This document shows, one piece after another, positions 1 through 12,104 of a DNA stretch of 64,000 nt (its first letter is position 1; each line of letters starts with the position of its first letter). Source of the stretch: Allium sativum (taxonomy: Eukaryota; Streptophyta; Magnoliopsida; Asparagales; Amaryllidaceae); NCBI GenBank assembly GCA_030737875.1, contig CM060911.1:99034599-99098598 (forward strand), written 5' to 3'. The notes below the pieces were generated by a model. The model saw only the letters and a list, made by a program, of their open reading frames with translations. It did not search any database and was not told where the DNA came from. The position numbers were made by a program, and so were the translations under genes.

Positions 1-463
1 CCTTTAATTAAAAAACTAACTATATCGCGGTCTTTAAATTTGAATCCCAAACCACTATCTAGTCGCAACGACCGATATTTTCAACATTATACGATATTCT
101 GAACTCAACGGGACCAGTTTTAAAATTTAATTCAACTGTACAGAACAAATCATAGTTTAGGTTAACGATTTAAATTAAACTCGATTTAAAATATAAATTG
201 ATTTCAGACAATTAAATTTGCCGATAATAAATTACTATTATCGTTTTTAATTCAAATAAAATTCGTATACATCATTTTGACTCCAGTTTAACTTTTGAAT
301 TTAATCAAATTCAGATTCTCGTATTATTATAATTATTTCAGATTAAATAAATATATATATGTATATTCAAAATAAAATCATATATCGATTGATATCATCA
401 ACCACAATATTTAAAACCATATTAAATATTAAAATTAATCGTTCAAAAACCTGGGTCGTTACA
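1..463 (+). repeat. 3' part of an unassigned LTR-like sequence
   Basis: AT-rich, non-coding sequence ending in GGGTCGTTACA, which looks like the CA-ending 3' terminus of a plant gypsy LTR. It stops exactly where LARD-B LTR-end sequence begins, so it may be the tail of an element inserted into a LARD-B LTR. If so, the bases after it (CCGGG) would be the target duplication, but the other side lies outside the window. No similarity to the other LTRs here was noticed. Confidence 0.35.
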
Positions 464-533
464 CCGGGGAAGTTCGGGTCGTTTCATCGTGGTATCAGAG
501 CCAGGTTTCGATCTTGGGACCTGTGGGTTATTG
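464..533 (+). repeat. LARD-B LTR 3' end plus primer binding site
   Basis: Positions 464-486 match the last bases of the LARD-B LTR that ends at 8328 (CCGGGGA, GTTCGGGTCGTTTCA). They are followed by a tRNA-iMet primer site, TGGTATCAGAGC, at 490-501. The following 30 bases do not match the usual LARD-B leader, and at about 534 the sequence jumps into the interior of a LARD-B LTR. This is a deletion or recombination junction, not an intact element. Confidence 0.6.
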
Positions 534-2985
534 GAATAGAAAATGAATTCGATTCGAATTGAATAGAAAGTGAATTTGAATTCAAATTGAATAGAAAGCG
601 AATTTGAATTCGAACTGAATAGAAATGAATTCAAATTGAATTAAATTGAAATTGAATTAAAAATGAATTGAAATCGTTTTGAATGAAATTTAAAACGAAC
701 TGAAATTGAATTGAAATCAATTTGAAATGAATTCGAATTGAATTATATAAGGTAAATTCAAATTGAAATGAATTAGAATTTGAATTCAATTGAAACGAAT
801 TAGAATTAGAATTTGAATTGGAACGAATTTGAATTCGAATTAAATAAAATTGAAATGAATTCGAATTGAATTGAAAACAAATCGATTTGAGATTGAAGAT
901 GAAGTTGAAATTGTTTTTGAAACGAATTTAAAACTATTTATAAAATTCGTTTTAAAAGGAAATTGATGAAATATATATAATATATATTATATATATAATG
1001 GCCTGAATAGAACACGCCGCGGCGCGGCAGTTCGCGAGTTTCGACCATTGACTTCGAATTGACGTTGCGGGAGATCCGACCGTCGGATTCTCCTAAAACC
1101 GGAACCGTAGGGTTCGTATCGAAAAGAGCTTTCCAATGAATATTAGAAATTTGAAATCTAACGGTTGGATTTGGAGTTATGTCCAAATCAAATTCGAAAA
1201 AGGTCGCTGTAAGTGCAGTTCGATGGCCGTTGTTGGAAATCGACTGTACGGGCCTTGAAAAAATTATTAAAAATATTAATAATTTGTGTAAAATCATAAT
1301 ATGTAAATTGGAAAGAACTAGGATGAAAAAATCCACATCTGAAATGATAAAAATAGATTTTTATCGAAATGAACTAGTTTTGAACTAGAATTAAAATCAA
1401 TTTATTTTTGAAATAAATAAATTGAATTTGAAAGTGATTTTAAAAATAATCAATATTCCCAATACGTGAATTGGACTGGAGTTGAATCAAAACTATCTTC
1501 GGAATATTTCGATGTTGGATTTCATTACTATACAAATATTGTTATGGGGATTTGAAAGATATATTTTATATCGTTATTTCCAATACGAGATATGTTGGTT
1601 TCAGAATTTGATATTGAATATAAGTCGATATATTTTCTATTCAGAGCCTTGTATTTAATATCAAATATGATTTGGGTTTGTCGTGAATCGTGTTTTATGT
1701 GACATTGATTCTTTGACCCAGTTAAAGGCAGGATATTGATTTTTGAAAAGATTGAAACTAAGTGGAGTTTTAATGAATCTTTAATTAGATTAAAAAGTGA
1801 ATTGATAATTTAAATTATCAAATCTGAAAGGTGATCGAGAATGGAGTACCACCATTTTTGCTCCAAAGCGATAGTTAAATCTTTAATTAGATTTGAACGT
1901 GAAATGGTAATTAATTTTACCGATAACACCATGGTGTTAGATGTGGAGTATTACCAGTTTTCTCCATGGGATATATAGGTTGGGATTGGGAAATAAAATA
2001 AATAATTACTTCGGTGTGGTTCGCTAATCCCGACTAGTTAGAAATGATATCCAAAGGAAGATTATAGAATAAATTTAGAAGAATTTATCTTGGATAAAAT
2101 TAATGGAAACCTTTCCCTAAGAATGTGATTTTCTGAATAAAAGAATATTCTGAATTGGAATGAGGTGCTTGTCGTGTTTGTGTAACATTTGTTTATCATA
2201 TACGTGGATTATTCAGGAAGGCCGGGTTTATACCCATTCTGAATAACCGATTCGACGAAATGTCGAAGATGAAGACGGTGGTCGAAGACCGGAAGTCTTC
2301 ACATCGTTTGGGTGATTACTGATGATCTCGATTGAGCTGTACACCCAAGATGAGGGAAACAGTTGGTGATCGTCCAGACGTACTTGGAGATGGATGGATA
2401 TGCGAGGAAAGTGCCTCCGGTTTCGTTCAGACCCAGAATGAATTTGTAAACGGATTGTGTTTCTGACATTGGATTTTATTCTTTGTTGATTGATCTCTAT
2501 TAAATATACATTTGTTTGGAAGTGGAGAATTTATTCTCTTGCTTAATGCCCTCCTCTGAGACGCATGAGCTCAAAGGTTGTATAGCAATGGACATCAGTC
2601 GCATGGAGTGAATTGCCAGTGTGGCACGCGTAAGTGGCAATTGATCAAGGTTTTTTTTGAAAAGCAATGTCTTGTGGTTGATGATCAAAGCACGGCCTGT
2701 GTGGTGTAGCTTTGTGTATAACGTGAATTCGCTGGCCTCACACCTCGGTATGAGTCAAAAACGGGATAGTGACTGCAGGAAGAGCACGATGTTTCTTTCT
2801 AGCTAGGGTGGTGTCAGTGACCTACCAGCACTGACATTTATATACTTTTCACCTGTGTGGTTGTTGGAATGCGAGGCGCCTCAGATATAGGTCTGTAAGG
2901 ACCGGGAAACGTGTGTTCAGGAATTGTCAATCCTCAAAAGTAAGAGAGGACCGGCCCTGAAGATCCAAGGATCATAGTGAGGTCC
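534..2985 (+). repeat. LARD-B LTR fragment
   Basis: Matches the inner and distal part of the LARD-B LTR, collinear with roughly 15200-17490. In order it holds GAATT-rich purine tracts (540-900), a TA palindrome near 975-1000, the block with GGAGATCCGACCGTCGGATTC, the conserved inverted repeat near 2207-2248 and the palindrome GAGGCGCCTC near 2872. The match stops near 2985 in the GGTCCT segment, about 0.9 kb short of the LTR end. No coding content: open frames on both strands recur in every copy of this repeat. Confidence 0.75.
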
Positions 2986-3093
2986 TTAGACATAGCCCGA
3001 GAGGGTTTCTCGGCGGTTTTAGGTGGTGGAGCTTTCGAGGGGGGGGGGGGGGGCGGCATCGTGTTCGACTGGAGGGAGGTGGTGAAGATAAGT
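2986..3093. other. G-rich filler of unknown origin
   Basis: Just over 100 bp that matches neither LARD family. It contains a run of 15 G (3039-3053). On the minus strand it would read through a proline- and lysine-rich stretch (MPPPPPPSKAPPPK). It separates a truncated LTR fragment from a clean LTR start at 3094. It could be filler DNA captured at a break, or a scrap of a gag or host gene; I cannot tell which. Confidence 0.4.
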
Positions 3094-3954
3094 TGTAATA
3101 ACCCAGAAATCTGGGCCAATTTAAAAATTTTATTTTGGCAATTTTAGAGAATTTTGATTATTTAAAATGAATTATTTTAAATAATATCGACGAGAAATTT
3201 ATTTTGAATATAATTCGAACGTATACATTTGTTTGAATCGTCGTTAGAATATAAATATTTATTTATATTTATAAAAGGAATTGAAAATGGCGCGGTAGTT
3301 CGATAATTCGATTTCAAACTTCAATTGAATGTACAGGGTGCAAAATAAACCGGATTTTAGTGTAACCAAAAATAATTGGATCTAATTGTGACTATCTTTC
3401 CAACGAATCCGAAAAATCAAAATTTCATAGCGGGGATCAAAAGATATGTCCAGTTGAAAATTCTGAATAGTCGCTATGGAATTCAGGCCCTTAAAAATGG
3501 AAATTTTGCAAACGACCTCGGATTTCGACGAAACCACTTTTGTTGCGTCCGTGATGTAAAGTTATTGCTAGATTCCAAATTTCATAATTTTTCGAACCAA
3601 TATGTGAGCGTGGTAAATGAAAACGCGTTTGACCAGTTTTAGTTGATTTTAATCGACTGGAAAATGGTCATTTCTCAAATGGTCTCAGAATTCGACGAAA
3701 CTAGTTTTGTTAGGACCGTATCGTCAATACGAAGCAAGAAAATATTTTTTTGGAATTTTTCTAGTTAGTATATGACCCCGGAAATATGAAATGTACGTTT
3801 AAAATCCAATATAGTGATTTAAATGTAAATTTGACGAAAACTGATTGTAACGATCGAATCAGCCTACGATACATATCCCGTTGTGTTCGGAATGGGGGTA
3901 AAACGCTATGGATGACAGGCGGTGGGCCTCGTTTAGAGGTCGTATGTAAAAGTC

Positions 3955-4311
3955 AACTTTTTGAAATTAAAATAAATAAAAAATAAATAAAACCTCTCTC
4001 TTCCCCTTATCTCCTCAGCCCCCCCATTATAATTCAGTTCGAAATAAAAAAAAAGAAAACGACGGAGGCCGCTCCCCCTTGTCGCGCCGCCTCCACCCTC
4101 CACCGATCGCCTCCCCCACCGCCTGCTCCTCCGCCTCTTCTTCTCGTCGCCCTCCACTCTCCTCCCTCTCGCCTCTAAAAGCCCAAAACCCACGAACCCG
4201 CAAACCTTAACCCAACCCTAAACCCCCGCCTGCCACCTCCTACCGCCGCCCCTTCCCCCTCCTTCATCCGCACCTCCTTCAATCAGCGCCTCCCCAATGC
4301 CAAAACCTACT
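3955..4311 (+). promoter_or_regulatory. LTR promoter, pyrimidine-rich leader and 5' splice site
   Basis: An A/T-only TATA-like stretch (about 3963-3990) is followed by a strongly C/T-rich leader (about 3992-4310), unlike the AT-rich surroundings. The leader ends at a good plant 5' splice site (CTACTGTAAGTTTT, GT at 4312). The same order recurs in every LARD-B LTR in the window. The matching 3' splice site in this LTR would be TTTTGGTTTTGCAG, with AG at 8031-8032. Promoter function and splicing are inferred from sequence alone. Confidence 0.45.
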
Positions 4312-4496
4312 GTAAGTTTTTTTAATTTAATTTTATTAAGTTATTTATGTTAACTAATTTAAAGTAATTATTTAAAAAAGAGGTAAAAGGCAGTTTTTAT
4401 ATGAAAAGAGCATAGTTTAAAAACTGAATTTTTATATATATCATAGAATAATAAAGTGGTGATTTTTAACATGATAAAAATTCGATTTTTATATAT

Positions 4497-4800
4497 TGAA
4501 TAGCGAAGTAAAAATTTGATTTTTATATATTGAATAGCAAAGTAAAAATTCGATTTTTATATATTGAATAGCGAAGTAAAAATTCGATTTTTATATATTG
4601 AATAGCCAAGTAAAAATTCGATTTTTATATATTGAATAGCGAAGTAAAAATTCGATTTTTATATATTGAACAGCGTAGTAAAAATTCGATTTTTATATAT
4701 TGAATAGCGAAGTAAAAAATTCGATTTTTATATATTGAATAGCGAAGTAAAAATTCGATTTTTATATATTGAATAGCGAAGTAAAAATTCGATTTTTACA
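4497..4800 (+). repeat. 34-bp tandem array in LARD-B LTR
   Basis: About nine head-to-tail copies of a unit of about 34 bp containing GAATAGCGAAGTAAAAATTC followed by GATTTTTATATATT. Units differ at single positions (GCGAAG, GCAAAG, GCCAAG, GCGTAG). The array lies in the putative LTR intron. It also occurs at 13263-13593 and inverted at about 11815-12035. In the complete LARD-B element it is replaced by a related but degenerate array. Confidence 0.85.
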
Positions 4801-5483
4801 CATGTAGAGAATACGGGCAAAGAAAGTGACAAAGGCCGAGTGGCGAAGATTTTCTACCTAAGAAGAGTCGTGGCGTTGGATTAGCAATTCTGTGTGAATT
4901 TCTCACCTTTTATTTTATTTTCTAGTTAAAATATATACTAGGATGCAGATGGTGTTTAGTAGCACCCGACACCCGTCGTCCACAGACCATGGACGGCTTG
5001 TATGCTTGTTTGTTTGATTTTGTTGTGTAGTTGATTGTGTGATGTGATGTGAAATGAAATAAAATATTTTATAGTGGAAAATATTTTATAGTTAAAAATA
5101 GAATTTTTAATGAGTATATGAAATAAAATAAAAATAAACAAATCGGATGATTTGTTTATATACACACATTTGACTGATATTGATTGGGTCGATAAATTTT
5201 ACACATCGCCCAACTGCACAAATAAAATCTGTGTTTGATTGTTTGAAACCCCACACGGGTATTGGGGTGATATATGACATACACTAATCCCAATAGTTAG
5301 TTGTATGTCGATCGATTGATTGACAGACTGTTATAAGCGTTGAATATTTATATTTGATGCTTATACAGTGTAAAATGCACTTTGGATGATGGTTAATTAT
5401 TTGTCATTGTTGATGTACATGCGTTGTATGGAAATCCATAGAAATAAAATCTATGGTAATTGATTGGGCTTCATTCCAGTTTT

Positions 5484-5646
5484 GAATAGAAATATTTGAA
5501 AATAGAAATATATGAAATAGAAATATTTGAAAAAGAAATATTTGAATAGAAATATTTGAATAGAAATATTTGAAAAAGAAATATTTGAATAGAAATATTT
5601 GAATAGAAATATTTGAAAATAAATATATTTGAAAATAGAAATATTT
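5484..5646 (+). repeat. 17-bp AT-rich tandem repeats
   Basis: About nine short units of GAATAGAAATATTTGAA or the variant GAAAAAGAAATATTTGAA. They sit where other LARD-B LTRs have TTCATGTGTTGAATAGAATA-type repeats (for example 50408-50820). This is a local expansion specific to this LTR copy. Confidence 0.75.
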
Positions 5647-8331
5647 GAAGCCGTGTAGATTAGATTGACGCCATTTTGACGTGAACGATATTTATATTGA
5701 TTTTATTCATTTTATAATGAATATCGAAAGTGATTTCAAAATCTGATATTTTGAAAAGAGTTGAAATTCAAACTGAAACTGAAAAGAAATGAATTCGAAT
5801 TAAACTGAATAGAAATGAATTCGAATTGAAATTGAATAGAAATGAATTCGAATTGAAATTGGATAGAAATGAATTTGAATTGAAATTGAATTGAATTGAA
5901 ATAGAACTGAAATTGAGTTAGAAATCAATTTGAATTGAAATCGATTTGAAATGAATTTAAAACGAATTTATATTGGAATATTCAATTTTGATTTGAAATT
6001 GAATATGAAGTTGAAACCGTTTTGAAAATGAATTTTAAAAACGATTTACAAAGCACGTTTTTAATTGAAATCGACGAAGTATATATATTATATATATTAT
6101 ATATATAATATAATGGCCTGAATAGAACGCGCCGTGCCGCGGCCGTTCACGAATTTCGACCATTGACTTCGAACGGATATTACGGGAGATCCGACCGTCG
6201 GATTCTCCTAATATCGGAACCGTTGGGTTCGTATCGAAAAGATCATTCTAACGAATATTGGAAATTAGAAATCTAACGGTTGGATTTGGAATTATGTCCA
6301 AATCAAATTTGGAAAAGGTCGTTGTAAGTGCAGTTCGATGGCCGTTGATGGAAATCGACTGTACGGGCCTTGATAAAATTATTAAAAATATCAATAATTT
6401 GTGTAAAATCATAAGGAATGATTTGGGAAGAATTGGGATGAAAACCTCCATATTTGAAAAGATAAAAATAGATCTTTATCGAAATGAACTAGTGTTGTAC
6501 TAGAATTAAAATTCTATTTATTTTTAAATAAATAAATTGGATTTGAAATGGTTTTGAAAATAACCAGGATTACCAATGATTATATTGGAATGGATTTGAA
6601 TCGAAATTGTCTTCGGAATATTTCGATGTTGGATTTCGTGATTATACAGATGTTGTTATGGAAATTTGAAAGATATATATATATATATATATTGCTATTT
6701 CCAATACGAGATTTGTTGGTCGTAGAATTTGATATTGAATATAAGCCGATATATTTTCTATTCAGAGCCTTGTATTTAATATGAAATGTGATTTGGGTTT
6801 GTCGTGAATGGTGTCTTTATTAACACTGTTCTAGAATCCAGTTGAGAAAAGATTAAATCTTTTTATTTAGATTTAATGAAGTGTACCAATTAAATGATAT
6901 TTAATTGGAATTGAATTGGTATTGATTTTTGGGTTTATCGTGAACAGTGTTTTAAATAACACTTGTTCTTTAACCCGATAATTAATGAATGTGATTTTGG
7001 GTTTATTGTGGGCCGTGTTTTAAATGACATTGGTTCTTTAACCCAGTTAAAGACAAGATATTGATTTCTGGGAAGATTAAAGCTAAGTGGAGTTTTAATG
7101 AATCTTTAATTAGATTGAAATGATCGAGAATGGAGTATCACCAGTTTTGCTCCGGGCGCTAGTGTGGCATAGCTTTGTGTAACGTTGATTCGCGAGCCTC
7201 ACACCCCGGTTGTGAACAAAAAACGGGAGAAGGATCCAGGGAGGGCATGCGTTTCTTTCTAGCTAGGGTGGTGTCAGTGACCTACCAGCCCTGACATTTA
7301 TATACTTTTCACCTGTTTGGTTGTTACTGTTGCGAGGCGCCTCGGATATATCGATCCTTCCGGGACCGATGGGGTCATTGGACTCATTTACGCCCCAAAG
7401 GGCGGGGAAACGCAGTGTTCAGGCATTTTAATCCACTCGGTGGACCGGCCCTGTGGCTCCTGGGTGCAGCTGCGGCTGTAACCTGAGGCTCGGGCTAGGG
7501 AGTCTCGAATCGGTAGAGGACGATCCCTGGCCTCGGTTCACAGATGGAAATACAACTTCCAAATACGTGACATTTGCGATTTTATTCGTAGAGCCTAGTA
7601 TGGCGACATAGTGGGATGGGGCGCTTATGCAGTCTATGATTGATACTTATGATTTGAAGTTGTTTTATACACTATGCACTTATAGTAATAATAAATGATT
7701 TGTTTTAAACGTATCAAGCATTCTTGGCTATTATAAGGTAAAAACCCTATCCTCTGGCTTGCGTTGCATTGTGTGATACGAACTGGGTCTTATAATAGCT
7801 TCATTGTTCTTTATTTAGCATTGTGCTGTTGTTTTATGCACTGGTATTCTTGGGAGGAAACCCGTTCCGTGTTATACGGCGTGGTCCCTTGATTTACCTA
7901 ACTTTAAAATAAAGAATAATAACTGTTTTAGTTCTCACACCAGTCCCATGACTGACCTGGAGTTTATTGTTTTAACCTAAACTCTGGGTGCCCTTATTTT
8001 GACACGGTCAGCTAGTAGTTTTGGTTTTGCAGATTTATATTCACAAGATCCTGGTTTACAGCTGGAATGATATCTGGAAAGCTTTGTATCCGTATATCTC
8101 CTTCAATTGTGTATTGTATTATTTTCCGCTGCTACGTATTTAAATGTAATTTAAATCTCTGATATTTCTGTGTAATATTCATTTGTACTCTGTATATTCT
8201 TGTAATCTGATGGAATTGTTGTAATATACAATGAAATGTTCTTCCCTCTGCGTTCTATTTTGTCGTGTTCTCAAAACAATTCGTTCTTTCTCTTCTTTTC
8301 GGAGACCGGGGATGTTCGGGTCGTTTCATCG

Positions 8332-8343
8332 TGGTATCAGAGC
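8332..8343 (+). other. Primer binding site, tRNA-iMet
   Basis: TGGTATCAGAGC, complementary to the 3' end of plant initiator tRNA-Met, three bases after the LTR end at 8328. Confidence 0.85.
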
Positions 8344-8403
8344 TTTGGTTTAAAAAGATAGAGAACAAGGCACATTAGAACCATACGAAAGAATTCATCA
8401 GTT

Positions 8404-8470
8404 ATTGGATTAGTAATATCCAATTAGAATGACTCGTTAGAGATAGGATCAGTAGTATCCTAGAACGAGT
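8404..8470 (+). other. Two conserved leader hairpins
   Basis: The first hairpin pairs ATTGGAT (8404-8410) with ATCCAAT (8418-8424). The second pairs ACTCGTT (8432-8438) with AACGAGT (8464-8470) and, inside it, AGGAT (8445-8449) with ATCCT (8457-8461). In LARD-A the outer arms of the second hairpin are ACTCGTC and GATGAGT, so both sides changed together. Retained pairing points to an RNA role in the genomic transcript, such as packaging or dimerisation (inference). Confidence 0.6.
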
Positions 8471-9342
8471 GTGAAGGGTATATTTTTAAAATGAAAACGA
8501 ATTTTGTTTTGAAAATTTAAATCAATTATTCGTATTTGAATATTTATTTTAAATGAATTTGGGCAATCCAGTATATAAAGATTTTGTATATATGTCTTGC
8601 AAATGTGTGTTCGATGTTTTAATATACTGGGTAGATATAGAATCCCTCTAGTGCCCAGGGATAATTCTGGTGACGGGGCACCATCGCCAGTATTTATTTT
8701 CGAGTTTCGAAAGTGAGATTTCTATATATTTCCTATTGACTGGTGTGAGAACCAAAATTATATAGGGCTTATTGTTGTGATTTTGCATCAAAAATCTGAT
8801 TTTTAGACTATATATCAAAGTTATAAATTGAAATGTTAATCCACTAAATGATTGATGTTTGTGTTGTTTGTTTATTTGTTTGATAATTTTGAACCATACG
8901 CCTAATTGAATCAAAAAGTGAGTTGTATTGAAAATTTATCGCATTTGCTTGCATATACCTGTACTTACATTGAACAGGTCATAGCAAGGAGGCTAGAGCA
9001 GAGAATAAAATTTGTTTGCCCGACAAATAGGTACATGTTTACATAATTTACTGTTTTGTTTGGGTGATGATGATTTTATGAGCCGATTGGCTAGCCGCTT
9101 GGCTTTTTCTTTTTCTTTTTGAGCTCAGAAGGCCTATATGGCAATTTCGGGATTTTTCCGTGGCTCCCGGTGCAGGGGAGGTTATGGCGAAATTTTTTGA
9201 AAATTTAGGGTGTTAGCCAAAATTTTGAAAGTACTTAGAAACTGAAAAGTTGAAGAACTTAAGCCGTAATCAAAACACTGGAAGTTGAGTTGATTTGTGA
9301 AACAACTTTTAGCTTTGTTCCTTTTCGGGGGCGAAAAGTTTT

Positions 9343-9354
9343 AAGTGGGGGAGA
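9343..9354 (+). other. Polypurine tract without its LTR
   Basis: AAGTGGGGGAGA, the plus-strand primer. In complete copies it is followed directly by AATGTAAC and the LTR; here an inverted LTR piece begins at 9355. Confidence 0.7.
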
Positions 9355-12104
9355 TTCACATTTCAATCTGATTAAAGATTCATTAAAACTCTACTTAGTT
9401 TTAATCTTTTCAAAGTTAACATCCTGCCTTTAACTGGGTTAAAGAACCAATGTCATCTAAAACACGATTCACGATAAACCCAAATCACATTTGATATTTA
9501 ATACAAGGCTCTGAATAGAACATATATCGGCTTATATTCAATATCAAATTCTGAAACCAACAAATATCGTATTGGAAATAATGATATAAAATATATCTTT
9601 CAAATCCCCATAACAATATTGTATAGTCACGAAATCCAACATCAAAATATTCCAAAGATAATTTCGATTCAACTCCAACCCAATTCACGTATTGGGAATA
9701 TTGATTATTTTTAAAATCACTTTCAAATTCAAATTATTTATTTCAAAAATAAATTGATTTTAATTCTAGTTCAAAACTAGTTCATTTCGACAAAAATCTA
9801 TTTTTATCCTTTCAAATGTGGAATTTTTCATCCCAGTTCTTTCCAATTGATATATTATGATTTTACACAATTTATTAATATTTTTAATAATTTTATCAAG
9901 GCCTGTACAGTTGATTTCCAATAATGGCCATCGAACTGCACTTACAACGACCTTTTTCGAATTTGATTTGGACATAACTCCAAATCCAACCGTTAGATTT
10001 CAAATTTCTAATATTCATTGGAAAGCTCTTTTCGATACGAACCCAACGGTTTCGGTTTTAGGAGAATCCGACGGTCGGATCTCCCGCAACGTAAATTCGA
10101 AGTCAATGGTCGAAATTCACGAACTGCCGCGGCGCGGCGCGTTCTTTTCAGGCCATTATATATATAATATATATATTATATATATTTCGTCGATTTCCTT
10201 TTTAAAACGAATTTTATAAATAGTTCTAAATTCGTTTCAAAAACAATTTCAACTTCATCTTCAATTTCAATTCAATTCAAATTCATTTCAATTTTATTTA
10301 ATTCGAATTCAAATTCGTTTCAATTCAATTCGGTTTCTAATTCGTTTCAATTCAATTCGATTTCTAATTCGTTTCAATTCAATTCGCTTTCTAATTCGTT
10401 TCAATTCAATTCAATTTCTAATTCGTTTCAATTCAATTCGATTTCTAATTCGTTTCAATTCAATTCAATTTCTAATTCGTTTCAATTCAATTCGAATTCA
10501 TATCAATTTTATTTAATTCGAATTCAAATTCACTTTCTATTCAATTCGAATCGAATTCAGTTTCTATTCGATTCGAATTCATTTCAAATTGATTCAATAA
10601 AATTTCAATTTCAATTTCAATTTTAATCTAATTTAATTTGAATTTCATTTCAAAATATTAAATTTTGAAATCACTTTTCAATATTCATTGTAAAACGAAT
10701 AAAATCGATATAAATATCGTTCATGTCAAAATAGCGCAACTCTAATCAACACGGCTTTATATATTTCAATAAATTCGTTATTCTATTCAACAAATGAATA
10801 TTTATCCTATTCAACACATGAATTATATTTCTTTCAACACACGTCTATTTTTGTTATGTAAAATATTTTATAAAATTAGGGTATCTATCGTTTGATTTTA
10901 ATTAGACTCCACCGTGAAGTAGTTCTAATTTTAAATATGATAAAGATGTAAATTTTATTGTATAAAATATTTTACTCAACACATAAATATTTTCAACACA
11001 TGAACATCGTCAACACATGACTATTTTTATATTCAACACATAAATATTTTCAACACATGAACATCGTCAACACATGACTATTTTTATATTCAACACATGA
11101 ATTTCCTTTTATTATATTCATTATTTTCCCGATTGGAATGAGGCCCAATCAATTACCATATAATGTTAATTATATGGATTCCATACGACACATGTATATA
11201 ATAGCAATGATAAATAATCAACCATCATCCAAAGTGCAACACACAACTGCATAAGCATCAAATATAAATAATCAATGCTTACACAGTCTGTCGACCCATC
11301 GATCGACATACAATTAAATAATTGGGATTAGTGTACCCAAATATCACCCCAACACCCGTGTGGGGTTTCAAATCAACAAACACAGATTTTTATTTGTGCA
11401 GTTGGGCGATGTGTAAAATTTATCATCCCAATCAATATCAGTCAAATCAGTGTATATAAACAAATCGTCCGATTTGTTTATAAGTATTTATTTATTCACT
11501 TTCATGTTAAAAATTATATTTTTAACGATAATTAATTTATTTCAACCATCTACTTTTATTATCGATTTCACATCAACAACACAAACAAATTTCACAACAC
11601 ATCAATTAAACAAACAAGCCAAACATTATCTGTGGATAACGGGTGTCGGGTGCTGCTAAGCACCGTCTGCATCCTAGTATATATATATATAACTAGAAAA
11701 AGAAATTTAGAGTGAGAAGTTCTCACCGTTAGCTATCCCAATTCCACGACTCTTCTTAAGTAGAAATCTTCATTGTTCTCGCCTTTCTTCACTTTCGTTG
11801 CCCGTAGCCACTACATATATAAAAATCATCTTTTTACTTCGCTATGCAATATATAAAAATCGAATTTTTACTTCGCTATTCAATATATAAAAATCGAATT
11901 TTTACTTCACTATTCAATATATAAAAATCGAATTTTTACTTCGCTATTCAATATATAAAAATTGAATTTTTACTTCGCTATTCAATATATAAAAAATCGA
12001 ATTTTTACTTCGCTATTAAATAGATAAAAATTCTTTTTTTACATTGGTGTTCATATAATAAAGATTATATTTTTATCACGCTATTCTTTATAAAAAGACG
12101 ATAT
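9355..12104 (-). repeat. Inverted LARD-B LTR fragment
   Basis: The reverse complement of this stretch is collinear with the middle of the LARD-B LTR, roughly 13110-16300 in the neighbouring forward copy. It contains, in reverse order, the GGAGATCCGACC block, the TA palindrome, the GAATT tracts, the TTCATGTGTTGAA repeats, the GGTGCT hairpin and the 34-bp array. It also carries its own duplication of about 60 bp near 10978-11095. With 13110-16300 it forms an inverted repeat with arms of about 2.7 kb around a 1-kb spacer. Confidence 0.75.

Larger units (their letters stand above)
3094..8328 (+). repeat. LARD-B LTR (internally deleted copy)
   Basis: Starts TGTAATAACCC and ends GTTTCA, followed by a primer site. 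At 5235 bp it is shorter than the 6.07-kb LTRs of the complete LARD-B. The main loss is at about 7165, where a TTTTGCTCC segment joins directly to TGTGGCATAGCTTTGTG; the corresponding 0.86 kb (about 52097-52957 in the complete copy) is missing. Contents in order: promoter and pyrimidine-rich leader, 34-bp tandem array, 17-bp repeats, GAATT-rich tract, TA palindrome, conserved distal blocks. Non-coding. Confidence 0.8.
8329..9354 (+). mobile_element. LARD-B internal domain
   Basis: About 1.03 kb between the LTR end and a polypurine tract. It starts with a tRNA-iMet primer site (8332-8343) and ends with AAGTGGGGGAGA (9343-9354). The motif CTTTTCGGGGGCGAAAAG just upstream of the tract resembles the sequence before the tract in Tekay/Del elements. 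No open frame is conserved among the four internal domains in the window. What is conserved is a set of hairpins (8404-8424, 8432-8470, 8667-8690, 9010-9028). Instead of a 3' LTR, an inverted LTR fragment follows directly. Most likely a non-autonomous internal domain needed in cis for packaging and reverse transcription. Confidence 0.75.

Noticed and set aside
938..1388. Open frames of 60-132 codons on both strands, repeated near 6250, 9766-10219 and 15491-15869, with similar protein sequences
   Set aside because: They recur because the LARD-B LTR recurs. Both strands are open over the same DNA, the complete copy has lost them, and no domain is recognisable.
3933..4193. Arg/Gly-rich frames on the minus strand (also 12684-12995, 48948-49194, 55918-56302)
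   Set aside because: They are reverse readings of the CT-rich LTR leader and have low-complexity composition. No start context or domain.
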